From Streptomyces venezuelae (GTDB taxonomy: Bacteria; Actinomycetota; Actinomycetes; Streptomycetales; Streptomycetaceae): DNA of 64,000 nucleotides. Below are positions 53,567 through 61,236 of this stretch, piece by piece. The number at the start of each line of letters is the position of its first letter. The first letter of the stretch is position 1. Position numbers and translations under genes: made by a program. Under the pieces are notes generated by a model. The model searched no databases. It saw only the letters and a program-made list of their open reading frames with translations, and was not told the origin of the DNA. The stretch spans positions 6,989,501 through 7,053,500 of the forward strand of contig NZ_CP029190.1 in assembly GCF_008642295.1 (NCBI RefSeq), written 5' to 3'.

Positions 53567-54712
53567 TCAGAGCACCGCGATCCCCAGCGGCCGGGCCCCC
53601 GCAGCGAGCCGGCGCATCTCCCCGGAGGCCAGATCGACCACCGTGATCCCGTCCCAGAACCCGTCCCGGGTGTATCCGCCCGTGACGTACGCCGTACGCC
53701 CGTCCCGCGAGACGGCCACATCCTCGTGCGGCCCTCGCAGCGGCAGCACCCGCTCGCTGCCGTCCGGCGCGCGGACCGTCAGCGAGGGGCCGCGGCCGTC
53801 GCCGGCCACCGCCCCGGTGCCGACCACCAGCAGCCGCCCGTCCGGGGCCAGGGCCGCACCGTGCTGGTGGGTGTCCGCCGTCATCGTCTCCACGGTGGTC
53901 CGGCCCGACCGCGGGTCCACCACCGCGAGCCGTTCGCCCTCGAAGGGCAGCAGCAGCATCCCGTCGGCCGGCCGTACGACGGCGTAGTGCGGCTTCAGCC
54001 AGGACCCGAGGCCGCCCTCCGTGCCGTACGGGGCCACCTCGATCCGCCGCGGGCGCAGGGTCGCGCCGGACACGACGGTCACGTCGAAGGAGTCGTGACC
54101 GGTGACGTACACCTCCGAGCCGTCGCGCGAGACGTCCACGTCGAAGGGGCGCCGGCCGACCGGCACGGTGGCGGTGACCTCCGGGGTGGCGGTGTCCACG
54201 ACCTCCAGCACCCCGCTGCCGCCGGGCACGTTCACCCCGACGTATGCCCGCTTCCCGTCCGGCGACAGGGCGATGCCCATACCGCCGCCCCGGTACTCGC
54301 CGCGGTCGACCGGACCGCTGCCGGTCCGGTACGGGATCCGGGCCGGCCGGGTCCGGGCCCGGGTGTCGACCACGGCGACGCCCTCCGCGGTGGCCACCCA
54401 CGCCCGTCCGTCCCCGCCGACGGCGAGCGCGTACGGAGCCGTGCCCACCGGCACCGAGGCCAGTGCGCCGCGCGCCGGATCCACGAAGGTCACCGTGTCG
54501 GCACCGAAGTCAGCGACGAGCAGCGTGCCTTCGGTGGTCACGGCCGTCGTGGGCAGTGGCGGGGCGGCCGGGGCGGTGGCCGTGGGCCGGTCGGCCGCCG
54601 CGTCCTCCGCCGCATTCCCCGTGGCGCCCGGCCCGCTGCACCCCGCGAGCAGCAGTACGGCGAGCAGCGCGCCGGGCACGGCGCGTCGGCGGGGTCGGTG
54701 GTGCGGTGCCAT
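53567..54712 (-). CDS. Beta-propeller (YncE-like) lipoprotein
   Basis: 381 residues from ATG 54712. A basic N-terminus and hydrophobic segment (RRRAVPGALLAVLLLAGC) end in the lipobox LLAGC, so it is membrane-anchored outside. The body is a seven-bladed-type propeller with repeated segments (TVTFVDPARGALASVPVGTAPYALAVGGDG, GMGIALSPDGKRAYVGVNVPGGSGVLEVVDTATPEVTATVPVGRRPFDVDVSRDGSEVYVTG). Function unknown. It lies next to the propeller-bearing kinase, to which it may be functionally tied; no direct evidence. Confidence 0.85.
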   Translation of the reverse strand: MAPHHRPRRRAVPGALLAVLLLAGCSGPGATGNAAEDAAADRPTATAPAAPPLPTTAVTTEGTLLVADFGADTVTFVDPARGALASVPVGTAPYALAVGGDGRAWVATAEGVAVVDTRARTRPARIPYRTGSGPVDRGEYRGGGMGIALSPDGKRAYVGVNVPGGSGVLEVVDTATPEVTATVPVGRRPFDVDVSRDGSEVYVTGHDSFDVTVVSGATLRPRRIEVAPYGTEGGLGSWLKPHYAVVRPADGMLLLPFEGERLAVVDPRSGRTTVETMTADTHQHGAALAPDGRLLVVGTGAVAGDGRGPSLTVRAPDGSERVLPLRGPHEDVAVSRDGRTAYVTGGYTRDGFWDGITVVDLASGEMRRLAAGARPLGIAVL

Positions 54713-54913
54713 GGCGTGTCGTCCCTCTGCCGTCGCCGGTCCGGGCGGCGCACACCCGCTCCGCCCGCTTCCTCGGCCCAGCATCCCCCGGGATCGCTGC
54801 CGCCCCGGTCGCCCCGCGGACCGACCCCGGGGTCATCCGATCGGCCGACCCGCACCCCGGGGCCCGGGTGCTATCGGAGACCGCCCGGCCCGGGCCTCCC
54901 GTCAGGCTTCCCG

Positions 54914-55285
54914 TCAGGCCTTCCGCACCACGCTCGACTTCAGCTGCATCGGTCCGAAGCCCTCCACCCGGCAGTCGATGTCGTGACCGTCCACCCCGTC
55001 CACGAGACGGATGTTGCGCACCTTGGTGCCTGCCTTGATGCCGGCCGGGCTGCCCTTGACCTTCAAGCCCTTGATCACCGTCACCGTGTCGCCGTCGGCG
55101 AGCACATTGCCGACCGCGTCCCGGACCACCCGCTCGCCGCCGGCGGCCTCAACAGAGCCGGAGGCAGCCGCAGCCGCAGCCGGTGACCACTCGTGGCCGC
55201 ATTCCGGGCAGACGAGCAGCGCACCCATCTCGTAGGCGTATGTGCCGGAGCACTCGGGGCAGGCGGGCAAAGAGGATTCGGTCAT
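54914..55285 (-). CDS. PhnA/YjdM-type zinc-ribbon protein
   Basis: A 123-residue PhnA-family protein. The zinc ribbon has Cys9, Cys12, Cys26 and Cys29 (ACPECSGTY...LVCPECGHEW). The conserved C-terminal domain is VRDAVGNVLADGDTVTVIKGLKVKGSPAGIKAGTKVRNIRLVDGVDGHDIDCRVEGFGPMQLKSSVVRKA. An Ala-rich stretch (AAAAAASGSVEAAG) links the two. Despite the name, the family role in phosphonate use is doubtful. ATG 55285; diverges from the dioxygenase gene. Confidence 0.93.
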   Translation of the reverse strand: MTESSLPACPECSGTYAYEMGALLVCPECGHEWSPAAAAAASGSVEAAGGERVVRDAVGNVLADGDTVTVIKGLKVKGSPAGIKAGTKVRNIRLVDGVDGHDIDCRVEGFGPMQLKSSVVRKA

Positions 55286-55375
55286 CGGGTCAGTCTATTT
55301 CAGGCCATTCGGTCATCCGATGAGCGACCTGGAGCAGACTGAACCCCAGGTGGAGCCACGATCAACGGAGCACGC

Positions 55376-56311
55376 ATGAAACTCGGGGTACATCCGGTCG
55401 CCGGGCACATCGGAGCCGAGATCACCGGCGTCGACCTGGCCCACGACCTGGGCGAGGACGCGGTGGTCGCGGAGATCCGGGCGGCCGTACAGCGCTGGAA
55501 GGTGGTGTTCTTCCGCGACCAGCGCCTTGACCACGCCGCGCACGTCGCCTGCGCCCGCCGCTTCGGCACCCCCGTCACGCTCGGATCCCGCGGCAGCGCC
55601 TCACCCGGGGACCACCCCGAGGTCGAGACCACCGCCGACCGGCTGGAACTGGGCGGCCGTTACGGCATGGAGCATGCCGAATGGCTGGAGCGCCGCCGCC
55701 ATTCGCTGCTGCGCGGCTGGCACTGCGACCACGGGGCCCGGATCGATCCGCCGGCCGCGACCATCCTGCGCGCCGAAGCCGTGCCGGAGTACGGCGGGGA
55801 CACGACCTGGTCCAATCTGGCGGCTGCGTACGCCGGCCTCTCGGCCCCGGTCCGCGCCTTCGTGGACGGCCTGCGCGCCGAGCACCGGCTCGGTGTCGGC
55901 TACCAGCCGCGGGTGGGTGAGGACGCGTACGTCCGTCATCTGCTGGAGCACCAGACCGCCTCGGTGCACCCGCTGGTGCGGGTGCACCCGGAGACGGGCG
56001 AGCGGCTGCTGTCCGTCAACGGCTACTACATCGAGCGGATCACCGAGCTGTCGCGGACGGAGAGCGCCCCGGTGCTCCAGATGCTGCTGGAGCAGGCGAC
56101 CCGGCCCGAGTACACGGTCCGGTTCCGCTGGGAGCCGGGCAGCGTGGCCTTCTGGGACAACCGTGCCACCATCCACCTCGCGCCGGGCGACACCGCCCAT
56201 CTCCGGCAGCCCCGGATCATGCACCGGGTGATGCTCGCCGGAGAGGTCCCGGTCGGGGTGGACGGCCGGCCCTCGGAGCCCGTCACCGGGCCCGCCCCGG
56301 GGCACTGGTAG
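55376..56311 (+). CDS. TauD/TfdA-family 2-oxoglutarate-dependent dioxygenase
   Basis: A 311-residue Fe(II)/2-oxoglutarate dioxygenase. The iron ligands His116 and Asp118 are in RGWHCDHGARI, the distal His267 is in FWDNRATIHLAPGD, and the 2-oxoglutarate Arg284 is in PRIMHRVMLAGE. Length is typical of the family. Substrate unknown (alkylsulfonates, chlorophenoxyacids and many natural-product intermediates are used by relatives). No sulfonate transport or biosynthetic gene adjoins it. ATG 55376 after a weak ACGGAGCACGC ribosome-binding region. Confidence 0.92.
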   Translation: MKLGVHPVAGHIGAEITGVDLAHDLGEDAVVAEIRAAVQRWKVVFFRDQRLDHAAHVACARRFGTPVTLGSRGSASPGDHPEVETTADRLELGGRYGMEHAEWLERRRHSLLRGWHCDHGARIDPPAATILRAEAVPEYGGDTTWSNLAAAYAGLSAPVRAFVDGLRAEHRLGVGYQPRVGEDAYVRHLLEHQTASVHPLVRVHPETGERLLSVNGYYIERITELSRTESAPVLQMLLEQATRPEYTVRFRWEPGSVAFWDNRATIHLAPGDTAHLRQPRIMHRVMLAGEVPVGVDGRPSEPVTGPAPGHW

Positions 56312-56316
56312 ACCCC

Positions 56317-56345
56317 GGGGCGGGGCGGGGCGGGGCGGGGGCGGG
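56317..56345 (+). repeat. GGGGC tandem run (possible G-quadruplex)
   Basis: Directly after the dioxygenase stop, at least five runs of four or more G separated by single C occupy 56317-56345. This is a four-tetrad G-quadruplex candidate on the plus strand, between convergent genes, where it might pause or end transcription. Confidence 0.6.
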
Positions 56346-56376
56346 ATGCCGGCGGCCGGCCGTCGGAGGGCTGCCG

Positions 56377-57846
56377 TCAGAGCGCGGTGACGCGGGTGGT
56401 GGCGACGGACACGTTGTTGCCGGGGGCCGGATCGAAGGTCGAGGACGCCACCCTCGCGGTCGCCGTGTTCCGGCCCGGCACCGTGGCCCGCACGGTGACC
56501 TGGAAGGTCCGTTGCCGGCCGGCCGCCAGTGTGCCGAGGTTCCAGGTCAGGCGGGTCGGATCGGTCCGGTTGGCCCGCGGCGAGGACCCGGTGACGGGCA
56601 GGGTGACCGGCTTGTTCAGGGTCAGGATCACATTCGAGGCGGCGGACAGCCCGTGGTTGGCGACCGTGACGGAGTACGTGTACGGGCGGCCCGAGCGCCC
56701 GGTGTCCGGGGCGGCGAGGGAGACCGCCACCTCCGCGGCGGCGCCGCCGACCTCCACCCGGCCGATGAGGTTGGCGCTGATCTCGGTGTACCACATGTTC
56801 CCGTCGGGGCCCGGGGCGATGTGGAACGCCGCGTCGAACGGCGGGTTGGGGTTGGGCAGCGGATATTCGGTGATCACACCCGCGGGAGTGATCCGGCCGA
56901 CCTTGTTGATGTTGGATTCGACGAACCACACGTTGCCGTCCGGCCCGGGGGCGATGCCGATCGGCCCGCTGTTGGTGGTGGTCAGCGGGAAGTGCTCGAT
57001 CAGCCCGGAGGAAGGGGTGATCCGGCCGATCGCGTTGAAGCCCGGCTCAGAGAACCACAGTTTCCCGTCCGGACCCGTGGTGATGCTGTCCGGGGCGCTG
57101 TCCGGGTTGGGCAGCGTGAACTCCTTGACCTTTCCGTCCGGGGTGATCCGCCCGATCCGGTTGGCGAAGAGCTCGGTGAACCACACATTGCCGTCGGGGC
57201 CGGCGGTGATCCGGTACGGGACGCTGTCCTCCTGGGGCAGCGTGAAGTCGGTGATCACCCCGTCCGGGGTGATCCGCCCCACCCGGTTGGCCCCGAGCTC
57301 GGCGAACCACAGATTGCCGTCGGGTCCCGCCGTGATGCCCCACGGGAAACTGTCCGCCACGGGGAGCGGGAACTCCCTGACCTGGCCCGTCGGGGTGATC
57401 CGGCCGATCCGGTTGGTGTTGGGCGAGGTGAACCACAGGTTCCCGTCCGATCCCGTCACGATGTCGAACGGGAAGCTGCCCGGGGTCAGCACCGGGAACT
57501 CCGCGTCGACCACACCCGCCGGGGTGATCCGCCCGATCTTGTCGGAGCCGTTCTCGGTGAACCACATGTTGCCGTCGGGGCCGGCGGTGATTCCGCTCGG
57601 GAAGCCGTTCGGGTCGGGGACGCCGAACTCGGTGATGTCACCGACGGCAGCGGCGGCAGCGGCCACGGCAGCCGGGGCGGCGGCAGGCGCGACAGGCTTC
57701 GGCTTCGGCGTGGCGACGGCCGGGGCGGTGAACCCGTACAGGCCGAGCAGGCCCCCGACGAGCAGCAGGGCGGCCGACCGGCGGCCTCGGCGGCGCCGGA
57801 GCCGGCGCCGTGGGGCCGAGAGCGGGGACGGGGCGGTTTCGGGCAT
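56377..57846 (-). CDS. Secreted Vgb-like seven-bladed propeller with DUF11 tail
   Basis: 489 residues from ATG 57846 (MPETAPSPL), with a long basic n-region and a signal helix (AALLLVGGLLGLYGFTAPAVATP). Seven repeats of about 43 residues follow with the pattern ITAGPDGNMWFTENGSDKIGRITPAG, the virginiamycin B lyase (Vgb) propeller. The last 120 residues are a DUF11-type beta-sandwich (EVAVSLAAPDTGRSGRPYTYSVTVANHGLSAASNVILTLN). Vgb enzymes linearise streptogramin B, but those are cytoplasmic single-domain proteins. Here export and the extra domain argue for a different, perhaps binding, role. Confidence 0.85.
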   Translation of the reverse strand: MPETAPSPLSAPRRRLRRRRGRRSAALLLVGGLLGLYGFTAPAVATPKPKPVAPAAAPAAVAAAAAAVGDITEFGVPDPNGFPSGITAGPDGNMWFTENGSDKIGRITPAGVVDAEFPVLTPGSFPFDIVTGSDGNLWFTSPNTNRIGRITPTGQVREFPLPVADSFPWGITAGPDGNLWFAELGANRVGRITPDGVITDFTLPQEDSVPYRITAGPDGNVWFTELFANRIGRITPDGKVKEFTLPNPDSAPDSITTGPDGKLWFSEPGFNAIGRITPSSGLIEHFPLTTTNSGPIGIAPGPDGNVWFVESNINKVGRITPAGVITEYPLPNPNPPFDAAFHIAPGPDGNMWYTEISANLIGRVEVGGAAAEVAVSLAAPDTGRSGRPYTYSVTVANHGLSAASNVILTLNKPVTLPVTGSSPRANRTDPTRLTWNLGTLAAGRQRTFQVTVRATVPGRNTATARVASSTFDPAPGNNVSVATTRVTAL

Positions 57847-58168
57847 GGCAGCAGGAACCTTTCGGCGGGGGAGTCGGCAGTTCGTCGAAGGTTCCCCGGC
57901 CGGCTGCCGGGCCCCGTTCGGTGCCGTACGCGGCTCAGCGTAGGAGCGCCGATCATGACCGGCGACCGGGCTGTGGGCCGTCTGACGGGCGGTCAAACGG
58001 GTACACCCCGAAGGCCCGGAGCCCCAGGCCCCCTCACGTCAGCCGGAGTCATCGCCAGCCACTCTCCCGGGCGAGGAACCAACGTTTCGGCAGGGATGTC
58101 CCGTGTCCCGCCCGACGATCTTGGGGCAGCCTGTGGGCGTCCCGGCCGGGTTCCGAAGGGGAGGGAAC
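57847..58168. other. Divergent gap, no gene seen
   Basis: A 322-base gap separates the propeller gene from the lipoprotein gene at 58169 and must carry both promoters. GGAGGGGAAC-type purine runs sit before each start. No operator, repeat or family-like small ORF was recognised. Confidence 0.5.
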
Positions 58169-59137
58169 ATGCCACCACCGACTCGACGAGGGCGACCCGC
58201 CGGCCTGTCCGTGCTGGTCACCCTGCTGGTGGCCGTGCTGCTCACGGCCACCGGCTGTGTTGCCGACAAGCCCGGCGCCACCGACAAGCCCGGCACCAGC
58301 GGTACCGACCGTGCGGCCGATGCGGCCGGACCGGACCTGACCACCGCCGAGCTGCACACCCTGGAACGGGCCGAGCAGGTGCTCATCGGCCGCTGTCTGC
58401 GCGCACAGCACTTCGCCTATGTGGAGCCCGGGCCCGAGCCGGAGCCCGGCACCCGCAGGTTCCGGTACGTGGTCGATGACATCGCATGGGCCCGGTCGCA
58501 CGGCTACGGCCTGGAACAGGAGCGCAGGATCGCCGCCCGGAAGGACGCCGACCCCAACGCCCGCTACTTCCGCAGCCTGCCCCCCGAGCGCCGCAAGGCC
58601 GCACTCGCCGCCCTGAACGGTGCGCGGCCCGTCGGCCTGTCGGTCGGCATGCCCGGTGGCGGAGTCGCGTCCGCCAGCGACAGCGGCTGCACCGCGGGCG
58701 CCCAGCGCAACCTGTACGGCGACCTGCGGAGCTGGTTCAGCGCCCGCCTCGTCGTGGCCAACCTGGCACCGCTGTACGTACCCAGGGTGCGGGAGGACCG
58801 GCGGTTCCGGCAGGCCGAGGCCGCCTGGGCCCGCTGTATGGCCGGGCTGGGCCACCGGCTGGCCGGCCCGCACGAGTCCCGGCAGGCCCTGGCCGCCCTC
58901 GTCCGGGGCCTGCCGCCGGCCCGGGCCCGGACCGCCGAGATCCGCCTGGCGGTCGCCGAGGCCGAATGCGCCCGCGACTCGGGCCTGGCGAAGACCGCGG
59001 ACGCCCTCGACGAGCAGTACGGGGCCGAGGTCCGTCACCGCTACGGCGCCCAGATCGCCACCCGGCTGCGACTGCAGCGCTCCGCCCTTCCCAGGGCGCA
59101 CCGGATCCTCGCCGGGGCAGACCTGCCCTCGGCGTGA
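58169..59137 (+). CDS. Putative lipoprotein, unknown function
   Basis: 322 residues from ATG 58169 behind GGGAGGG. N-terminal basic run and hydrophobic segment (RRGRPAGLSVLVTLLVAVLLTATGC) end in a lipobox-like Cys near residue 31. The mature part is helical and charged (TAELHTLERAEQVLIGRCLRAQHFAYVEPG, EAAWARCMAGLGHRLAGPHESRQALAALVRGLP), with conserved-looking Cys pairs. It resembles the uncharacterised streptomycete lipoproteins with such Cys-containing helices; no enzyme motif is seen. It precedes, by 21 bases, the small secreted protein at 59159. Confidence 0.75.
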   Translation: MPPPTRRGRPAGLSVLVTLLVAVLLTATGCVADKPGATDKPGTSGTDRAADAAGPDLTTAELHTLERAEQVLIGRCLRAQHFAYVEPGPEPEPGTRRFRYVVDDIAWARSHGYGLEQERRIAARKDADPNARYFRSLPPERRKAALAALNGARPVGLSVGMPGGGVASASDSGCTAGAQRNLYGDLRSWFSARLVVANLAPLYVPRVREDRRFRQAEAAWARCMAGLGHRLAGPHESRQALAALVRGLPPARARTAEIRLAVAEAECARDSGLAKTADALDEQYGAEVRHRYGAQIATRLRLQRSALPRAHRILAGADLPSA

Positions 59138-59158
59138 CATGAAAGGAATCAAACCGTC

Positions 59159-59539
59159 ATGTTCCGAATGAAGAAGACCCTTGCCGCGGCGACGCTCGCC
59201 GTCTCCGCCGTACTCACCGCCACCCTGCCGGCCGCCGTCGCCGTCGCCGCCGACGGCCACCTGTACGTGTGGGAGCACACCGGTGCCGGTGGCGCCGGCT
59301 GTCGCTGGAGCGGAGACGACAGCGACTACCGTTACAACACCGGCTGCGGCGACATGAACGACAAGGTGTCCTCCGCCAAGAACGACGGCTACTCGGGCAG
59401 TTACGAGGACGTCCTCTTCTACGAGAACATCAGCCGTCGCGGCTCCTTTGTCTGCCTGCCCAACGGCGTCTACTGGAGCAGTATGCCGGACGGCTGGAAC
59501 GACCGCGCCTCCTCGCACAGCTGGGCCGACGCCTGCTGA
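59159..59539 (+). CDS. Secreted peptidase-inhibitor family I36-like protein
   Basis: 126 residues from ATG 59159 (ATG 59168 is three codons later), with a signal peptide (KKTLAAATLAVSAVLTATLPAAVAVA) and mature start near ADGHLYVWEHTGAGG. The mature domain is a small beta/gamma-crystallin-like fold with four Cys (AGCRWSG, NTGCGDMNDKVSSAKNDGYSGSYEDVLFYENISRRGSFVCLPNGVYW...WADAC), which suits I36 (SMPI-like) inhibitors and related small extracellular proteins. It is 21 bases downstream of the lipoprotein gene and ends at a hairpin. Confidence 0.8.
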   Translation: MFRMKKTLAAATLAVSAVLTATLPAAVAVAADGHLYVWEHTGAGGAGCRWSGDDSDYRYNTGCGDMNDKVSSAKNDGYSGSYEDVLFYENISRRGSFVCLPNGVYWSSMPDGWNDRASSHSWADAC

Positions 59540-59562
59540 CACCCGGCACCCGCACCACCCCC

Positions 59563-59587
59563 AGCGGGCAGGCCCGGCCTGCCCGCT
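59563..59587. terminator. Hairpin between convergent genes
   Basis: AGCGGGCAGG (59563-59572) pairs with CCTGCCCGCT (59578-59587) around a 5-base CCCGG loop. It lies between the I36-like gene and the convergent sigma-partner gene and could end both transcripts. Confidence 0.65.
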
Positions 59588-59609
59588 TCCCCCTCACGGC
59601 ATCAGGGGA

Positions 59610-60569
59610 TCAGGGGATCTGCTTGTCGTAGCTCCTGTCCTTGTCCGAGTCGTAGACCTCCTTGCCCTGGGCGTCGAACCCCTTGATCCGCGGGGCTGCG
59701 GTGACCCTGCGCTCCAGGATTCCGGTGGCGGCGAACCAGCCGTGGTCCAGGGCCGCCTCGACGGTGGTGCCGCCGTAGCTGACGGTCACCTTGGCGACCC
59801 GGTCGTCGACGGTGCCGATGCTGCCCCAGCGGTAGGGCAGCCTCCAGGGGCCTTCGGAGCTCAGCCGCTGCAGGAACAGCTTCCCGCCGTTCACATCGGG
59901 AACCACGGCGCCGCTGTCGGGGGTCCGGTCCCCGCCGACGGAGCTGTTGATCCCGACGTTGTCGTCCTTCTTGACGGTGCAGATCAGCCGGGTCTCCTTC
60001 GGTTCGGCCTTGACCGCGACGATGTACTGACCGTCACCCGGGGTGTTGTCGTTGCCGGTGGCCCGGTGCGCGAGGATGATCCGGTAGTCCTCCGGCTTGC
60101 CGAGGTCCGGCGCGCCGCTGCCCGCCGGGTGGGTCAGGTTGTAGGCCAGGCACTTCTCCAGTCCCGTGACCGCGTCCTTCATGGTGATCCCGTCGGCCAG
60201 CTGGCCGGGGGTCGCCGGGCCGGCGGGGCCGGCGGCCGGCGGTGGCGCGTCGGGGGAGTCGACCGGCCGGACCGGCCGGTCTCCGCCGCCGGGCCGGGAC
60301 GGTCCCGCCACCGAGTCCCCCTCTGCCGCGTCGCCGCTCCCGGAGAACGCGAACGCCCCCGCCGGTACGAGGGTCAGCACGGCCAGCGCCGCGCCCGCGA
60401 CCGCCAGCCGGCGGCGCCGCTCCAGCCGCCCCTGCTTCACGATGTCCGGGTACGGAGCGCCGACGGGCCGTACCGATCGTGCGTCCTGGGCCATCAGGTC
60501 CCGCAGGCTCGCCTCGAAGCCGTGATCGTCCTCGAATGCCCGCTCGTGTTCGTTCTGCCCCGTCATCAT
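59610..60569 (-). CDS. Membrane partner protein of a SigE-family sigma factor
   Basis: 319 residues from ATG 60569, overlapping the sigma stop by ATGA. The N-terminal 45 residues are cytoplasmic (FEASLRDLMAQDARSVRPVGAPYPDIVKQGRLERRRR), then a membrane helix (LAVAGAALAVLTLVPAGAFAFS). The outer 240 residues contain no enzyme motif (PEDYRIILAHRATGNDNTPGDGQYIVAVKAEP...TRLICTVKKDD). Gene order (sigma then membrane protein) suggests an anti-sigma role without the ZAS motif. The family is not one I can name. Confidence 0.78.
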   Translation of the reverse strand: MMTGQNEHERAFEDDHGFEASLRDLMAQDARSVRPVGAPYPDIVKQGRLERRRRLAVAGAALAVLTLVPAGAFAFSGSGDAAEGDSVAGPSRPGGGDRPVRPVDSPDAPPPAAGPAGPATPGQLADGITMKDAVTGLEKCLAYNLTHPAGSGAPDLGKPEDYRIILAHRATGNDNTPGDGQYIVAVKAEPKETRLICTVKKDDNVGINSSVGGDRTPDSGAVVPDVNGGKLFLQRLSSEGPWRLPYRWGSIGTVDDRVAKVTVSYGGTTVEAALDHGWFAATGILERRVTAAPRIKGFDAQGKEVYDSDKDRSYDKQIP

Positions 60570-61108
60570 GCTGCCCCCTGCCGTGTCGTCGTCGTACGGA
60601 CCGGTCCCTCCACCAGCTGCGCCAGCCCGGGATGGGCGCGCAGTTTCGCCAGCGCCTTGGAGGCCTGGCTCTTGACCGTGCCCGGGGAACACCCCAGGGC
60701 GTCGGCGACCTCGGCCTCCGAGAGGTCCTCCCAGTACCGCAGGACCACCACGGCCCGCTGCCGGGCCGGGAGCTCGGCCAGCGCGGTCATCAGTGCGTTC
60801 CGCTCCTCGGCCCAGGCCACGCCGGAGTCGCCTGCGGACGTGTCCGGCGGGGTGGCCGTCAGCCGCTCGGCGACCCGCCGCTTGCGGAAGCGGTCGCTGT
60901 TGCAGGTGACCAGCATCCGGCGGACATACGCCTCCGGGTTGTCGCTGCGCCACACCCGGCGCCAGGACCGGTAGGCCTTCGCCAGTGCGGTCTGGGTCAG
61001 GTCCTCCGCATCGTGCGGATTGCCCGTCAGCAGGTACGCCGTCCGTACCAGATGAGTCCATCGTGCGCTGACGAAGGACTGGAACTGAGCTTCTTGCTCG
61101 GCTTGCAT
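60566..61108 (-). CDS. SigE-family ECF sigma factor
   Basis: 180 residues from ATG 61108 behind GAGGGGG. Region 2: FQSFVSARWTHLVRTAYLLTGNPHDAEDLTQTALAKAYRSWRRVWRSDNPEAYVRRMLVTCNSDRFRKRR. Region 4: LPARQRAVVVLRYWEDLSEAEVADALGCSPGTVKSQASKALAKLRAHPGL. These are the signature of the actinobacterial SigE-family (SigE/SigM-like) group. It is coupled to the membrane partner at 60569. Targets unknown. Confidence 0.93.
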   Translation of the reverse strand: MQAEQEAQFQSFVSARWTHLVRTAYLLTGNPHDAEDLTQTALAKAYRSWRRVWRSDNPEAYVRRMLVTCNSDRFRKRRVAERLTATPPDTSAGDSGVAWAEERNALMTALAELPARQRAVVVLRYWEDLSEAEVADALGCSPGTVKSQASKALAKLRAHPGLAQLVEGPVRTTTTRQGAA

Positions 61109-61170
61109 CACACACCCCCTCGCCCACTTGACCACCACATTCCCGGATTCGGTTGCCCGGCCCGGGAAAG

Positions 61171-61215
61171 CCGGAGGGCCGGTGCACACCCACGGGGTGT
61201 GCACCGGCCCTCCGG
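61171..61215 (-). terminator. 21-base-stem hairpin after the chitinase gene
   Basis: 61171-61191 and 61195-61215 are perfect complements (21 bases, arms from CCGGAGGG outward to CACACCC) around the loop ACG. It lies just beyond the chitinase stop (61237) and before the sigma gene start region, and should end the chitinase transcript very strongly. Confidence 0.85.
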
Positions 61216-61236
61216 GCACGGCCGGCGGTGAAGCCG

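Noticed and set aside
53425..53721. A minus-strand peptide with YGGPYGG repeats
   Set aside because: It arises from the 12-base tandem repeat read in one frame, is out of frame with the propeller gene it overlaps, and has no start signal.
50700..53987. A long plus-strand frame opposite the kinase gene
   Set aside because: No motif or ribosome-binding site; the minus strand has intact kinase motifs.
54914..55285. Phosphonate catabolism locus around the PhnA-like gene
   Set aside because: No C-P lyase or phosphonate transport gene is nearby; the family name is historical.
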